Of a stretch of DNA of 64,000 nt, positions 24,342 to 31,914 are shown one piece after another. This stretch comes from Pseudomonadales bacterium (GTDB lineage: Bacteria > Pseudomonadota > Gammaproteobacteria > Pseudomonadales > Azotimanducaceae), in contig JAHCAL010000006.1 in NCBI GenBank assembly GCA_019634925.1, positions 213,519-277,518 of the forward strand, written 5' to 3'. The translations under genes and the position numbers were made by a program. Under the pieces are notes generated by a model. That model searched no databases, was not told the DNA's origin, and was given only the letters and a program-made list of their open reading frames with translations. Within the stretch, counting starts at the first letter, position 1; every line of letters begins with the position of its first letter.

Positions 24342-24566
24342 ATGGCTAACCCTCTGATTGTGAAGGACTCTGAGATTCTGGGCGGTACCCCCGTCTTTGC
24401 TGGCACTCGGGTCCCCATTCGCATTCTTTTCGAACACCTCGAGGCAGGCGATCGTCTCGATGATTTTCTCGATAGCTATCCAACCGTTACCCGTGACCAA
24501 GCGGTTCAGGTGCTAGAGCGCGCCGCGCAGAGTTTGGCCAAGGCGGGTGATGAAGCTGCTGCTTGA
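24342..24566 (+). CDS. DUF433 family antitoxin
   Basis: 74 residues with the DUF433 signature: VKDSEILGGTPVFAGTRVPIRILFEHLEAGDRLDDFLDSYPTVTRDQAVQVLE, a small helix-turn-helix-like fold related to VapB/Rv2830-type partners. ATG 24342 has GGAGG 7 nt upstream. It overlaps the DUF5615 gene by 17 bp in a different frame, the order antitoxin-toxin. Paired DUF433/DUF5615 genes are predicted toxin-antitoxin modules, commonly kept in integron arrays, where they may stabilise the array. Confidence 0.88.
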   Translation: MANPLIVKDSEILGGTPVFAGTRVPIRILFEHLEAGDRLDDFLDSYPTVTRDQAVQVLERAAQSLAKAGDEAAA

Positions 24567-24876
24567 TGAGTCTATTCCGAAGCGGTTAGCCGGGCTGTTC
24601 CCAGGCGATTTCGAGACGATGACGGTGCCGCAAATGGGGTGGGCTGGCACGAGGAACGGGGAACTGCTACGCAAAGCGGCCGATGCTGGTTTCGACGCGC
24701 TTATCACTGCTGACCAAGGCATCGAGCATCAGCAGAATCTGAGCACGTTGGGCCTGCGCATCATAGTGTTGACTGCACCTCGGACACGACTTCAAGAACT
24801 CGAGCCGTTGGTCCCGAAAGTCGTCGATGTTCTCCGGCGTGAATCGGCGATCGGTGTCTATCGTGTCGCCGTATAA
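24550..24876 (+). CDS. DUF5615 PIN-like toxin
   Basis: 108 residues of the DUF5615 PIN-like family: MKLLLDESIPKRLAGLFPGDFETMTVPQMGW at the start (D7 acidic residue of the active site), GTRNGELLRKAADAGFDALITADQGIEHQQNL (acidic D in TADQG), then LRIIVLTAPRTRLQELEPLVPKVVDVL. PIN-like proteins cleave RNA; this one is presumed neutralised by the DUF433 partner. ATG 24550 preferred (GTG 24547 adds one residue). The stop TAA is within GTATAAC, a decayed attC R'' box. Confidence 0.87.
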   Translation: MKLLLDESIPKRLAGLFPGDFETMTVPQMGWAGTRNGELLRKAADAGFDALITADQGIEHQQNLSTLGLRIIVLTAPRTRLQELEPLVPKVVDVLRRESAIGVYRVAV

Positions 24877-24905
24877 CTCCACAATGCAGCGGGCCTCCGG
24901 CACTT
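24871..24905 (+). other. Decayed attC half-site at the right end of the array
   Basis: GTATAAC (24871-24877, one base off RYYYAAC) is followed by ACAATGCAGCGGGCC, closely like CGATGCAGCGGACC in attC6 and AGATACAGCGGACG in attC1. No GTTRRRY box follows within 180 bp, so the right half is lost. The next 150 bp before the methyltransferase (to 25060) hold nothing recognisable. This probably marks the end of the integron. Confidence 0.6.
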
Positions 24906-25060
24906 TCGATGACACCTCCCGCCGTCAAGGTGAGGCCGTCGCGCGGCTGTGGCCCGGATCGCCGCACGGGGCCATGGCCATCGCTCGAATCATGGCAGCC
25001 TCATGAGTGCTGGCCGGCAGTCCAGGTTGCAATATAAGGCGAGGATCCCGATTGGAAGGC

Positions 25061-25813
25061 ATGCCGTACTTTCTCGAAATCTTCGGTCGGCTACCCCGTG
25101 CAGGCCCTGGCTCGACCGAGTCCACGCGGCGCGCCTATGGACTGCTGTCGGGCGTACCCAAGGCTCCACGCATCCTCGACATTGGTTGCGGTCCCGGGGT
25201 GCAGACTGTCGATCTGCTGAAGATTTCCGGTGGCACAGTTCTCGCGCTGGATTTTCTCCCGCTGATGCTGGAGAGGACCAGGTCGTCTGCCATGCAAGCG
25301 GGTGTGTCGGAGCGCCTGGAAGTGCTCGAGCAGGACATGAGGGAAATGGACTTCCCTTCGGACAGCTTCGACATCATCTGGTCCGAGGGCGCAATCTACA
25401 ATCTGGGGTTCGAAGAAGGCCTCGTAAGAGTGCGGGGCTACGTGAAGGCAGGTGGTTATGTCGCGGTCAGCGAGGCCGTGTGGCTGAAGCCGGACCCTCC
25501 CCGACCGGTCGTCGACTTCTGGGCGGAGTATCCGGAGATCGACACCGTCGAGAACAAGCGCGCCGTGATTGAACGCCTCGGATACGGCCTGGAGGGCTGG
25601 TTCATTCTTCCCGAACTCGACTGGACGGCGAACTATTACGAGCCGATGGAAAAGCTGTTGGTGCAGAAGTCCGAAGAATGGAAGGACATTCCCGAGGCGC
25701 TCGCGGCGATAGAGAATGCACGTCACGAAATCTCGCTTTACCGGCAGCACTCTGATTACTATGGCTACGCGTTCTTTGTCATGCGGCGCGCGGCTGCATG
25801 TGAGCGCATGTGA
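25061..25813 (+). CDS. Class I SAM-dependent methyltransferase
   Basis: 250 residues. Motif I is RILDIGCGPGVQTVDLLK (about residues 38-55), acidic loop LALDFLPLMLERTR follows, then motif MDFPSDSFDIIWSEGAIYNLGFEEGLVRVRGYVKAGGYVAVSE, as in Methyltransf_11/25 enzymes of the UbiE type. The N-terminus MPYFLEIFGRLPRAGPGSTESTRRAY fits ATG 25061, which has GGAAGG just before it; ATG 25007 is in frame but lacks support. The C-terminal 90 residues with aromatic-rich WFILPELDWTANYYEPME are typical of this subgroup. Substrate unknown. It lies just outside the integron and its 3' end runs into a tandem repeat. Confidence 0.83.
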   Translation: MPYFLEIFGRLPRAGPGSTESTRRAYGLLSGVPKAPRILDIGCGPGVQTVDLLKISGGTVLALDFLPLMLERTRSSAMQAGVSERLEVLEQDMREMDFPSDSFDIIWSEGAIYNLGFEEGLVRVRGYVKAGGYVAVSEAVWLKPDPPRPVVDFWAEYPEIDTVENKRAVIERLGYGLEGWFILPELDWTANYYEPMEKLLVQKSEEWKDIPEALAAIENARHEISLYRQHSDYYGYAFFVMRRAAACERM

Positions 25814-25845
25814 GCGCATGTGAGTGCATGTGAGTGCATGTGAGC
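25796..25845 (+). repeat. Five tandem 10-bp repeats GCATGTGAGY
   Basis: Units at 25796, 25806, 25816, 25826 and 25836, with C or T at position 10. The methyltransferase stop TGA (25811-25813) is inside the second unit. Each unit contains ATGTGA, so it carries a start and stop in overlapping frames. A change in copy number by slippage would not move the stop, since the first in-frame TGA is early. Could affect the leader of the downstream gene. Confidence 0.95.
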
Positions 25846-25895
25846 AAAGGAGCGCCTCATGTCCGGAGACGAGCAAAAATGGTGGGCTTGACCAG

Positions 25896-26642
25896 ATGAC
25901 CATCGAGACCCAGGACGACATCGTTGCCCTGCAACGCATCGGCCGCATCGTCGCGTCGACCCTGCAGTACATGCTCGACGCCGCCGAGCCGGGTATGACC
26001 ACCCGTGAACTCGACCTGATCGGCGAGCGCCTGCTGGCGGAGCACGGTGCCAGCCCTGCGCCGCGGATCACTTACGATTTTCCCGGTGCTACGTGCATCA
26101 GCATCAACGAAGAGGCGGCGCACGGTATTCCCGGGGAACGGATCATCCGCGCGGGCGACGTCCTGAACGTCGACGTGTCGGCCGAGCTCGGCGGTTACTT
26201 CGCCGACACCGGGGGCACGACCGTGGTGCCGCCGGTCACGCCGCAGAAGACGCGGCTCTGCCACGCCGCGCGGACGGCGCTTGCGAGGGCGATGCAATGT
26301 GCGCGGGCGGACCAGCCGTTGAACCGGATCGGCGGCGCCATCGAGCGCACCGCGAAGACCTACGGCTTTCGGGTCATCGAGAATCTCGGCAGCCATGGGA
26401 CTGGTCGTGCGCTGCACGAGGCGCCGGAACACATCCCCGGTTACTTCGACCCATCTGACAGGCGCGTTCTGCGGGAAGGCATGGTCATCACCATCGAGCC
26501 GTTCCTGTCGACCAAGAGTCGCTTCGTCACCGAGCTGGCCGACGGTTGGACCCTGGCCGGTGCGCGCGGCAACCTGTCGGCGCAGTACGAACATACGATG
26601 ATCATCACGAGGGGAGCGCCGATCGTCGTCACGCAGTGCTGA
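25896..26642 (+). CDS. map: Type I methionine aminopeptidase
   Basis: 248 residues of the M24A family, removing the N-terminal Met from nascent proteins. Metal ligands are in place: D/D in DVLNVDVSAELGGYFADTGGT, His in SHGTGRALHEAPEHIPG, Glu in MVITIEPFL, and the last Glu in QYEHTMIIT. The usual GHGIG is here GSHGTG, so the histidine is kept but the surrounding loop is altered, which may mark a secondary paralogue rather than the housekeeping Map. SPAPRITYDFPGATCISINEEAAHGIPG is well conserved. ATG 25896 chosen because similarity starts there; upstream Met codons fall in the tandem repeat. Confidence 0.88.
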   Translation: MTIETQDDIVALQRIGRIVASTLQYMLDAAEPGMTTRELDLIGERLLAEHGASPAPRITYDFPGATCISINEEAAHGIPGERIIRAGDVLNVDVSAELGGYFADTGGTTVVPPVTPQKTRLCHAARTALARAMQCARADQPLNRIGGAIERTAKTYGFRVIENLGSHGTGRALHEAPEHIPGYFDPSDRRVLREGMVITIEPFLSTKSRFVTELADGWTLAGARGNLSAQYEHTMIITRGAPIVVTQC

Positions 26643-26658
26643 TCGCGCTGCTGCGCGT

Positions 26659-27633
26659 TCACGCCCGCTCGCGCAGCGCCCGCGTTCGCGCCCGGAGCGG
26701 GGCGGTGAAGAGGCGGACCAGCACGATCATCGTGCCACCGGCCATGAGTCCGAAGACGCCTGAGCCGAGTGCGCCGCCGAGCCAGCCGACGAATCCGGGC
26801 GCGATCGGTGATGCAGTTCCGACGGCATCGGCGAGATCGTGGATCATGTGGCCCAGCCGCTCGAATCCATAGGTTTCGAGGCCATGCAGGAAGATCCCGC
26901 CGCCGACCCACAGCATCGCAGCGGTGCCGACCACCGCGATGGTGGCCAGGAATCCGGGCATGAACCGGACCAGGGCGCGGCCGAGCATGCGCGCTGCCGC
27001 GCTACCGCTGCCGGCCAGTACGAGGCCGGCGTCGTCGGCCTTCACGATCAGCGCGACCATGCCGTATACGCCAGCGGTGATCGCCACCGCGACGACGGCC
27101 AGCGCGAATGCCGTCATCCAGGGACCGGCTTCCGGAATGCTCGCCAGCGCGATCGCCATGATTTCGGCCGACAGGATGAAGTCGGTGCGGATCGCGCCGG
27201 CTACCTTCCGGGCTTCGAGTTCGTCGGCGCTTTCGAGCGGGCGTTCGACCCCGGACGCCTGCGCGTGGGCCGCATGGGAGAACACGGCTTCGTACACTTT
27301 TTCCGCACCTTCGTAGCAGAGGTACAGCCCGCCGGCCATGAGGAGCGGGGTGATCGCCCAGGGTGCGAAGGCCGACAGCAGGATCGCGACCGGGAGCAGT
27401 ATCAGGAGCTTGTTGCGCAACGAGCCCTTTGCGATCTTCGCGACGATGGGCAGTTCCCGATCGGCTGCGAAGCCCACCAGGTATCGGGGCGTGACGGCGG
27501 TATCGTCGATGACCACGCCGGCGGACTTTGCGCTCGCCTTCGCGGCGTGTGCGCCGATGTCGTCGAGAGACGCAGCCGCAACCTTCGCGATCCCCGCGAT
27601 GTCGTCGAGCAGCGCGATCAGGCCCGTGGCCAT
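26659..27633 (-). CDS. DUF808 family inner-membrane protein
   Basis: 324 residues, full length for the DUF808/YedI family. The start MATGLIALLDDIAGIAKVAAASLDDIGAHAAKASAKSAGVVIDDTAVTPRYL is highly characteristic. Several hydrophobic segments follow (around residues 73-105, 165-200, 235-260 and 285-310), separated by EGAEKVYE and EARKVAGAIRTDFILSAEIMAIAL. Function unknown; YedI-type proteins are inner-membrane proteins. ATG 27633 has AGAGGT 7 nt upstream. Convergent with map, 16 bp apart. Confidence 0.9.
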   Translation of the reverse strand: MATGLIALLDDIAGIAKVAAASLDDIGAHAAKASAKSAGVVIDDTAVTPRYLVGFAADRELPIVAKIAKGSLRNKLLILLPVAILLSAFAPWAITPLLMAGGLYLCYEGAEKVYEAVFSHAAHAQASGVERPLESADELEARKVAGAIRTDFILSAEIMAIALASIPEAGPWMTAFALAVVAVAITAGVYGMVALIVKADDAGLVLAGSGSAAARMLGRALVRFMPGFLATIAVVGTAAMLWVGGGIFLHGLETYGFERLGHMIHDLADAVGTASPIAPGFVGWLGGALGSGVFGLMAGGTMIVLVRLFTAPLRARTRALRERA

Positions 27634-27884
27634 CGGCGTACCTCTGGATGCAGTTCCGGCCGGGTGCGTCGGGATCGACGATCCGCCCGGGCGGTAGCGC
27701 GATGGTAGCGTACCGGGTCGATCAGGCCGTAGCGCCGTGATTGCTACGGCTGACCTCTGCGGTCGACGGGCACGTTCCGTCCGGCCATGACAGGCAGTTG
27801 ACACAAGTCGTCCGACCCATCAGGTTTGGCCGGGTCGCTGTCCATCGCGACCGGTACGAGAACGCTGTGCGGAGGGCGCGAACG

Positions 27885-28073
27885 GTGACCTTCTTTCAAC
27901 TACTCGGCATCGTCGTCGGGCTGTACGCGCTGTACGCAGCGGCGACCGGGCGGGTCTATGTGAAGTCGGGGCCCGGCGGACGCACCGTCGTACGCAGCGA
28001 GTCGCCAGGCTACTTCTGGGTCTGTGTGGCCATTTACCTTGGTCTTGCGATCGCGTTGGTGACGGTCTTCTGA
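27885..28073 (+). CDS. Small two-helix membrane protein, hypothetical
   Basis: 62 residues from GTG 27885, preceded by GGAGGG at 9 nt. Two hydrophobic segments (FFQLLGIVVGLYALYAAATG and GYFWVCVAIYLGLAIALVTVF) flank a short polar loop KSGPGGRTVVRSES. No family recognised. Region 27634-27884 between it and the DUF808 start is non-coding and contains TTGACA at 27798, a possible -35 element without a convincing -10. Confidence 0.6.
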   Translation: MTFFQLLGIVVGLYALYAAATGRVYVKSGPGGRTVVRSESPGYFWVCVAIYLGLAIALVTVF

Positions 28074-28169
28074 GAGAAGTTCGTCGCCGGTGAACCATGC
28101 GCCGCAGGTTTGACACCCGCCGCGGGCGGTAGGACCATCGGGCCTGCGGTGCCATCCAGGAGCGGATCC

Positions 28170-29213
28170 ATGCAGCTGACGTTCACCGAAGCCGAACTCT
28201 TCACCGACGACCCGCCGGCCCGCCCCCATGAAATCCACGGCCACCGCCTCCACGGCGGTTTCGACGCCGCCGGTCGCTACGTGCCGCCCCGTTCGAAGGG
28301 CCGCGTGCAGGCAATCGAAGCGTGGACGACGGCGTTGCGCGAGCGCGGCGGCGACCTGTTCGACGCCGATGCCTCGCTGCTCGGCGGGCCGCGCATGCCG
28401 AACCCGGCCCAGCAGCGGCTGCTGCTGCGCGAAGGCGTGGGCGCGCCGTTCTGGAACAGCCTCACCATCACCGGCAAGATCGAGGGCCGCGGGCGGCTGC
28501 TCGCCGACGTACCGTTCCCGGACCTCGCGCAGGTCGTGGTCGAGGACATCTCCCAAATGGCGGTCGGCCATCTGAACAAGGGGCTGCTCAAGGCGCACGG
28601 GATCGACGAAGGCGGCGAGCCGGACAAGGGGATCGGCGGCCACGACGTGATGTGGTTCGTCGCCCGCGACCTGGTGTTCGGTGCCGGTGCCTATCCCGAC
28701 GTCGAGCCGCCGGAGAGCATCTCGCGGCCGGAGGCCGGCAAGCGCTGGATGCCCGAGCTGCCGCAGCCGTACGAGGGGCTCCTGAGCCTGCTCATGAACC
28801 TCCTGATCATCGAGTTCCGCGCCGAGATCGGGTTCGCCAACACCCAGGAAATCCTGCGTTCGCGAGAGCTCTTCACCAGCCGGCGCGCCGAAGCGGAGGA
28901 GGCCGCGGAGATCGTCGAACGCATCCGCACCGACGAGGAGATCCACGTGACGTCGCTCAGGCTCTACCTCGGCGAACTGCGCACCTTGACGCTGCGCACG
29001 GTGGACGGCGGGACGATTGCGGGCGCCGAGCTGATCGACCGCTTCTGGAACGGGCTCGTGCACTGGGCGACGGTCGAGCAGCCGCGCATCGCGGCGGAGA
29101 ACCAGTACCAGGCGCTGCGGCCGGTGATCCTCGCGCACCCGGAAGGGGCACGCATCCTGGCCGAGTTCGATCGGCTCTCCGAACTCGCGACGCCGGCCGT
29201 CTCGGCCGGCTGA
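28170..29213 (+). CDS. Uncharacterised protein, possibly ferritin-like
   Basis: 347 residues, soluble, no signal peptide. I do not recognise the family. The second half is helical, with MNLLIIEFRAEIGFANTQEIL (acidic residues spaced E-x3-E), a charged helix RRAEAEEAAEIVERIRTDEEIHVTSLRLYLGELR that contains an E-x-x-H pair, and a later ENQYQAL helix. An E...ExxH...E pattern of this type is found in di-iron ferritin-like proteins, so an oxidoreductase or oxygenase is possible but weakly supported. ATG 28170 has AGGAG 7 nt upstream. Runs toward the DUF169 gene, ending 9 bp from it. Confidence 0.6.
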   Translation: MQLTFTEAELFTDDPPARPHEIHGHRLHGGFDAAGRYVPPRSKGRVQAIEAWTTALRERGGDLFDADASLLGGPRMPNPAQQRLLLREGVGAPFWNSLTITGKIEGRGRLLADVPFPDLAQVVVEDISQMAVGHLNKGLLKAHGIDEGGEPDKGIGGHDVMWFVARDLVFGAGAYPDVEPPESISRPEAGKRWMPELPQPYEGLLSLLMNLLIIEFRAEIGFANTQEILRSRELFTSRRAEAEEAAEIVERIRTDEEIHVTSLRLYLGELRTLTLRTVDGGTIAGAELIDRFWNGLVHWATVEQPRIAAENQYQALRPVILAHPEGARILAEFDRLSELATPAVSAG

Positions 29214-29222
29214 TCGCCGGGG

Positions 29223-30011
29223 TCAGCTCGAGTAGCTGACCCCCATCCCCGCGCGTACGTCGTTGTTCACGCCGTACGGCGCGATCGGGTAGCGCAGCCC
29301 GTTGCGCGACAGCGCCTCGAGGCCGGCGATGACCTTGGGCAGGTAGCGCGGAGGCAGCGCCATCAGCAGTTCGTCTTCCATCACGCCGCCGTAACGGCGC
29401 TCGGCGAAGCACGGGATCGACAGGCTCGGCTCGCCGGTGGCGAGCGCACGGCCCCAAGAGTCGGCGCACGCCGACTCGCCCACGCAGCCCCACTCGAGCT
29501 TCCGGTAGCCGCTCCACTGCAACCCGTTGATGAACAGGATCATCTGCGCCGGCGTGGCGTAGATCAGGCAGATGTCCGGCGGATTCAGCCGGCCGCTGGT
29601 CAGCGGGCTCACCGCCATGGCCTCGTACCGGCCGAACGGCACCACGTCCATGGCGTGCTGGTGGGCGCTCGCGTCGGGGCCGGTTTCGTACCACACACCG
29701 GTCATGCGATCGCCCGAGAGCCACGACTCGCTGCGCGGGTGCAGGCCGATCACCGTGCTGCACTGTGCGCCGACCAGGTCCTCGGCGGTGATGCCGACGG
29801 TCCAGCCGTTGCGCGCCGCCTGGCCGACGATCTGGTCGGTCGCGTGCACGGCGGTCGGGCGGCGGATCTTCGGAATCGCCTCCATGTCCGCGCGCCGCTC
29901 GAAGAGCTTCATGCCGATCGGCGTGGTGCGCAGGCGCAGGTAGCGGTTCAGCTGGTCGATCAGGTGCGGCCAGTCGTAGGCGGAGTGTTCGGTCGCAATC
30001 AGCTCGCTCAT
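29223..30011 (-). CDS. DUF169 domain protein
   Basis: 262 residues of the DUF169 (ArCR) family, whose function is unknown. Recognisable parts: LRLRTTPIGMKLFERRADMEAIPKIRRP (residues about 27-54), GITAEDLVGAQCSTVIGL, DVVPFGRYEAMAVSPLTSGRLNPPDICLIYATPAQMILFINGLQWSG and a C-terminal GLEALSRNGLRYPIAPYGVNNDVRAGMGVSY. Cysteines at GAQC, WGCVGESAC and IPCF might bind a metal or cluster. ATG 30011 overlaps the hydrolase stop at 30008 by 4 bp, showing operon arrangement with the hydrolase and enoyl-CoA hydratase. Confidence 0.85.
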   Translation of the reverse strand: MSELIATEHSAYDWPHLIDQLNRYLRLRTTPIGMKLFERRADMEAIPKIRRPTAVHATDQIVGQAARNGWTVGITAEDLVGAQCSTVIGLHPRSESWLSGDRMTGVWYETGPDASAHQHAMDVVPFGRYEAMAVSPLTSGRLNPPDICLIYATPAQMILFINGLQWSGYRKLEWGCVGESACADSWGRALATGEPSLSIPCFAERRYGGVMEDELLMALPPRYLPKVIAGLEALSRNGLRYPIAPYGVNNDVRAGMGVSYSS

Positions 30012-30913
30012 CGGTGTCGCTCCAGGAAGTCGCGGGTGGCGCGGGTCAGCGCCTCGGGTTGATCGAAGTGCACCATGTGGCCGGCGCCGGCGAGGGCGAC
30101 GTGTTCGGCGTTCGGAAAGCTCCGCACGCGCGCTTCGAGCTCGCCCGGTGCAAAGCGGCCGTCCCATTCGAGACCGAGCTGGCTGCCCCAGTACTCGTAT
30201 GCGAGGTCGCCGGAGACGATCAGCGTCGGACAGCGCGTATGACGCCAGAACACCTCGGTGTCCGCGCGCCGCGTGCGTGCGACGAACACGCTGCCGACCA
30301 GCGGATCGAACGTCCAGACGCGCTCGCCGGCCGCGTTGACCCGGGTGGCGAGCTCGGCGAGCTCGCCGGCACGTTCGGGTGCCAGGCGCGGGTTGTTGGC
30401 GAGCAGCCGGCGCGCAGCGAACTCGAGGTCCGGTAGCGGCCGCTGCCGCCGCGGCATGCCGAGCACGCCAAGCAGGTGTTGGCCGTAGCCGGCCAGCCAG
30501 AAGCGTTCGTCGTTCTCGCCCGGCCGTTCCGGCGGCCCGAGGCCTTCGACCAGGATGGCGGTGCGTACCCGCGCGGGAAAGACCGCCGCGAAGCGGACCA
30601 GGATCTGGCCCCCCAGGCTGTGGCCGAAGAAGTGCGCGTCCGGCAATTCGAGCGTGTCCATGACCTTGTGCAAATCGAACAGGTACTGCTCGAAGGTGTA
30701 ACCGCCGGCCTGGTCGCTGTCACCGTGCCCGCGCAGCTCCGGCAGGATGACCCGGTAGCGCGCAGCCAGCGGTTCGGCGATCGGCAGCAGGCTCGCCGCC
30801 ACGTCGCGCATGCCGTGCAGCATCACCAGTGGCGGCGCGTCGGCGGCGCCCAGTTCGAGTACCGAGAGGCCGACGCCGTTTGCGTCGACCCGATGCCGGA
30901 GAGGCGCGATCAT
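30008..30913 (-). CDS. Alpha/beta-fold hydrolase
   Basis: 301 residues. Oxyanion region LVMLHGMRDVAASLLPIAEPL near residue 30, PELRGHGDSDQAG near 58, nucleophile elbow FFGHSLGGQILVRFAA (GHSLG, about residue 97) and a C-terminal catalytic histidine in ALAGAGHMVHFDQPEAL; a likely acid sits in VSGDLAYEYWG. Start ATG 30913 overlaps the stop of the enoyl-CoA hydratase gene (ATGA). Family includes esterases, C-C hydrolases and epoxide hydrolases; the neighbouring hydratase suggests an acyl-CoA or ring-cleavage context. Confidence 0.88.
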   Translation of the reverse strand: MIAPLRHRVDANGVGLSVLELGAADAPPLVMLHGMRDVAASLLPIAEPLAARYRVILPELRGHGDSDQAGGYTFEQYLFDLHKVMDTLELPDAHFFGHSLGGQILVRFAAVFPARVRTAILVEGLGPPERPGENDERFWLAGYGQHLLGVLGMPRRQRPLPDLEFAARRLLANNPRLAPERAGELAELATRVNAAGERVWTFDPLVGSVFVARTRRADTEVFWRHTRCPTLIVSGDLAYEYWGSQLGLEWDGRFAPGELEARVRSFPNAEHVALAGAGHMVHFDQPEALTRATRDFLERHR

Positions 30914-31752
30914 TTCACCTCGACGCGCCGGAAGGCCGGCGGCCGCCGCTCGATGAACGATCGCACCCCCTCGCGGAAATCGTCGCGCTTCAGGCTCTCG
31001 TCCATCCACGTATTGCTCTCGCGCAGCGAATCGCCGAGCGGCATGTTGAGGTGGCGGTAGACCTGCGCCTTGATCACCCGGAGCGATGTCGGCGAGACCT
31101 TGCCGGAGAGTTCCCTGATATAGGCGACGGCGGTCGGCACCGCGTCGCCGGTCTCGCACAGGCGCTCGGCGAGACCGAGGCGCTCGGCTTCCACGCCATC
31201 GAACTTGCGCGAACTCCACAGGAGGTCGAGCGCCTTGCCGGAGCCGATCAGGCGCGGCAGCAGCCAGCTCGAACCGTGCTCGGCGATCAGGCCGCGCTCG
31301 GCGAAGGCGGTCGCGAACTTCGCCTGGCGCTCGACGAAGCGCAGGTCGGCGAGCAGCGCAAATACGAAGCCGAGGCCGGCGCAGGCGCCGTTGACCGCGG
31401 CAATGATCGGCTTGCGGACCGAGAGCAGGTAACTGAACGCGACGCCGAACTGCTCACCCATCGCGGGATCGCCCGGTTCGGCATCGAATGCGGAAAGATC
31501 CTCCCGCTCGCCCGCGCCACCGGCCATGCCGTCGAGTGCACCCATGTCCATGCCGGCGCAGAATCCACGGCCGGCGCCGGTCAGCACGATGCCGAGTACG
31601 GCCGGGTCGCGTTCCGCCGCGGCGAACGCGTGGCGGATCTCGGCCAGCATACGGGTGGTGAAAGCATTCAGCCGGTCCGGCCGGTTCATGGTGATGATCG
31701 CGACCGGGTCGTCGACGTCGTAGCGGATGTGCTGGTACATGCCCTGGTTCAT
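30910..31752 (-). CDS. Enoyl-CoA hydratase/isomerase family protein
   Basis: 280-residue crotonase-fold enzyme. N-terminal VAIITMNRPDRLNAFTTRML is canonical. The oxyanion pocket is formed by GAGRGFCAGMDMGALDGM (about residues 59-76) and PIIAAVNGACAGLGFVFALLADLRF (about 113-137); AERGLIAEHGSSWLLPRLIG follows, with Glu and Ser at the positions where hydratases have catalytic Glu residues, so one of the two usual glutamates may be lacking. ATG 31752 has GAGGGG upstream. First gene of the unit with the hydrolase and DUF169 protein; all three stop/start junctions overlap. Confidence 0.9.
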   Translation of the reverse strand: MNQGMYQHIRYDVDDPVAIITMNRPDRLNAFTTRMLAEIRHAFAAAERDPAVLGIVLTGAGRGFCAGMDMGALDGMAGGAGEREDLSAFDAEPGDPAMGEQFGVAFSYLLSVRKPIIAAVNGACAGLGFVFALLADLRFVERQAKFATAFAERGLIAEHGSSWLLPRLIGSGKALDLLWSSRKFDGVEAERLGLAERLCETGDAVPTAVAYIRELSGKVSPTSLRVIKAQVYRHLNMPLGDSLRESNTWMDESLKRDDFREGVRSFIERRPPAFRRVEVK

Positions 31753-31914
31753 TGGGGGTCCCCTCGAAAGTGAGGCTCGGGACTGTACCGCAACCCGAAC
31801 CGGGCGCGCGAGCGGGTCGGCTGCCCGTCTGGCTCTGCCGGTCGGGGTTCGGCGCGGGAACGGCTGCGTTATGATCGGCGCATGCTGCGTCATGATGCGT
31901 AAGGTGCCTGCCGC

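Larger units (their letters stand above)
15392..24905. mobile_element. Chromosomal integron: intI, attI and cassette array
   Basis: The element runs from intI (minus strand) through a candidate attI at 16571 to a decayed attC half-site near 24871-24905. Six attC sites can be placed by their paired R'' (RYYYAAC) and R' (GTTRRRY) boxes: 17040-17139, 17685-17783, 18626-18754, 20157-20242, 22386 (left part only, broken by an IS) and 24181-24280. All cassette genes read rightward, away from intI. The genes encode an acetyltransferase, a P-loop kinase, a protease, an AlbA-like protein, a GHKL/nuclease fusion, a cupin and a toxin-antitoxin pair. Flanking genes are ordinary chromosomal ones. Confidence 0.92.

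Noticed and set aside
16412..24905. Prophage or integrative island driven by the tyrosine recombinase
   Set aside because: The recombinase has the integron-specific insertion, and attC sites between single genes explain the structure; no phage or conjugation genes are present.
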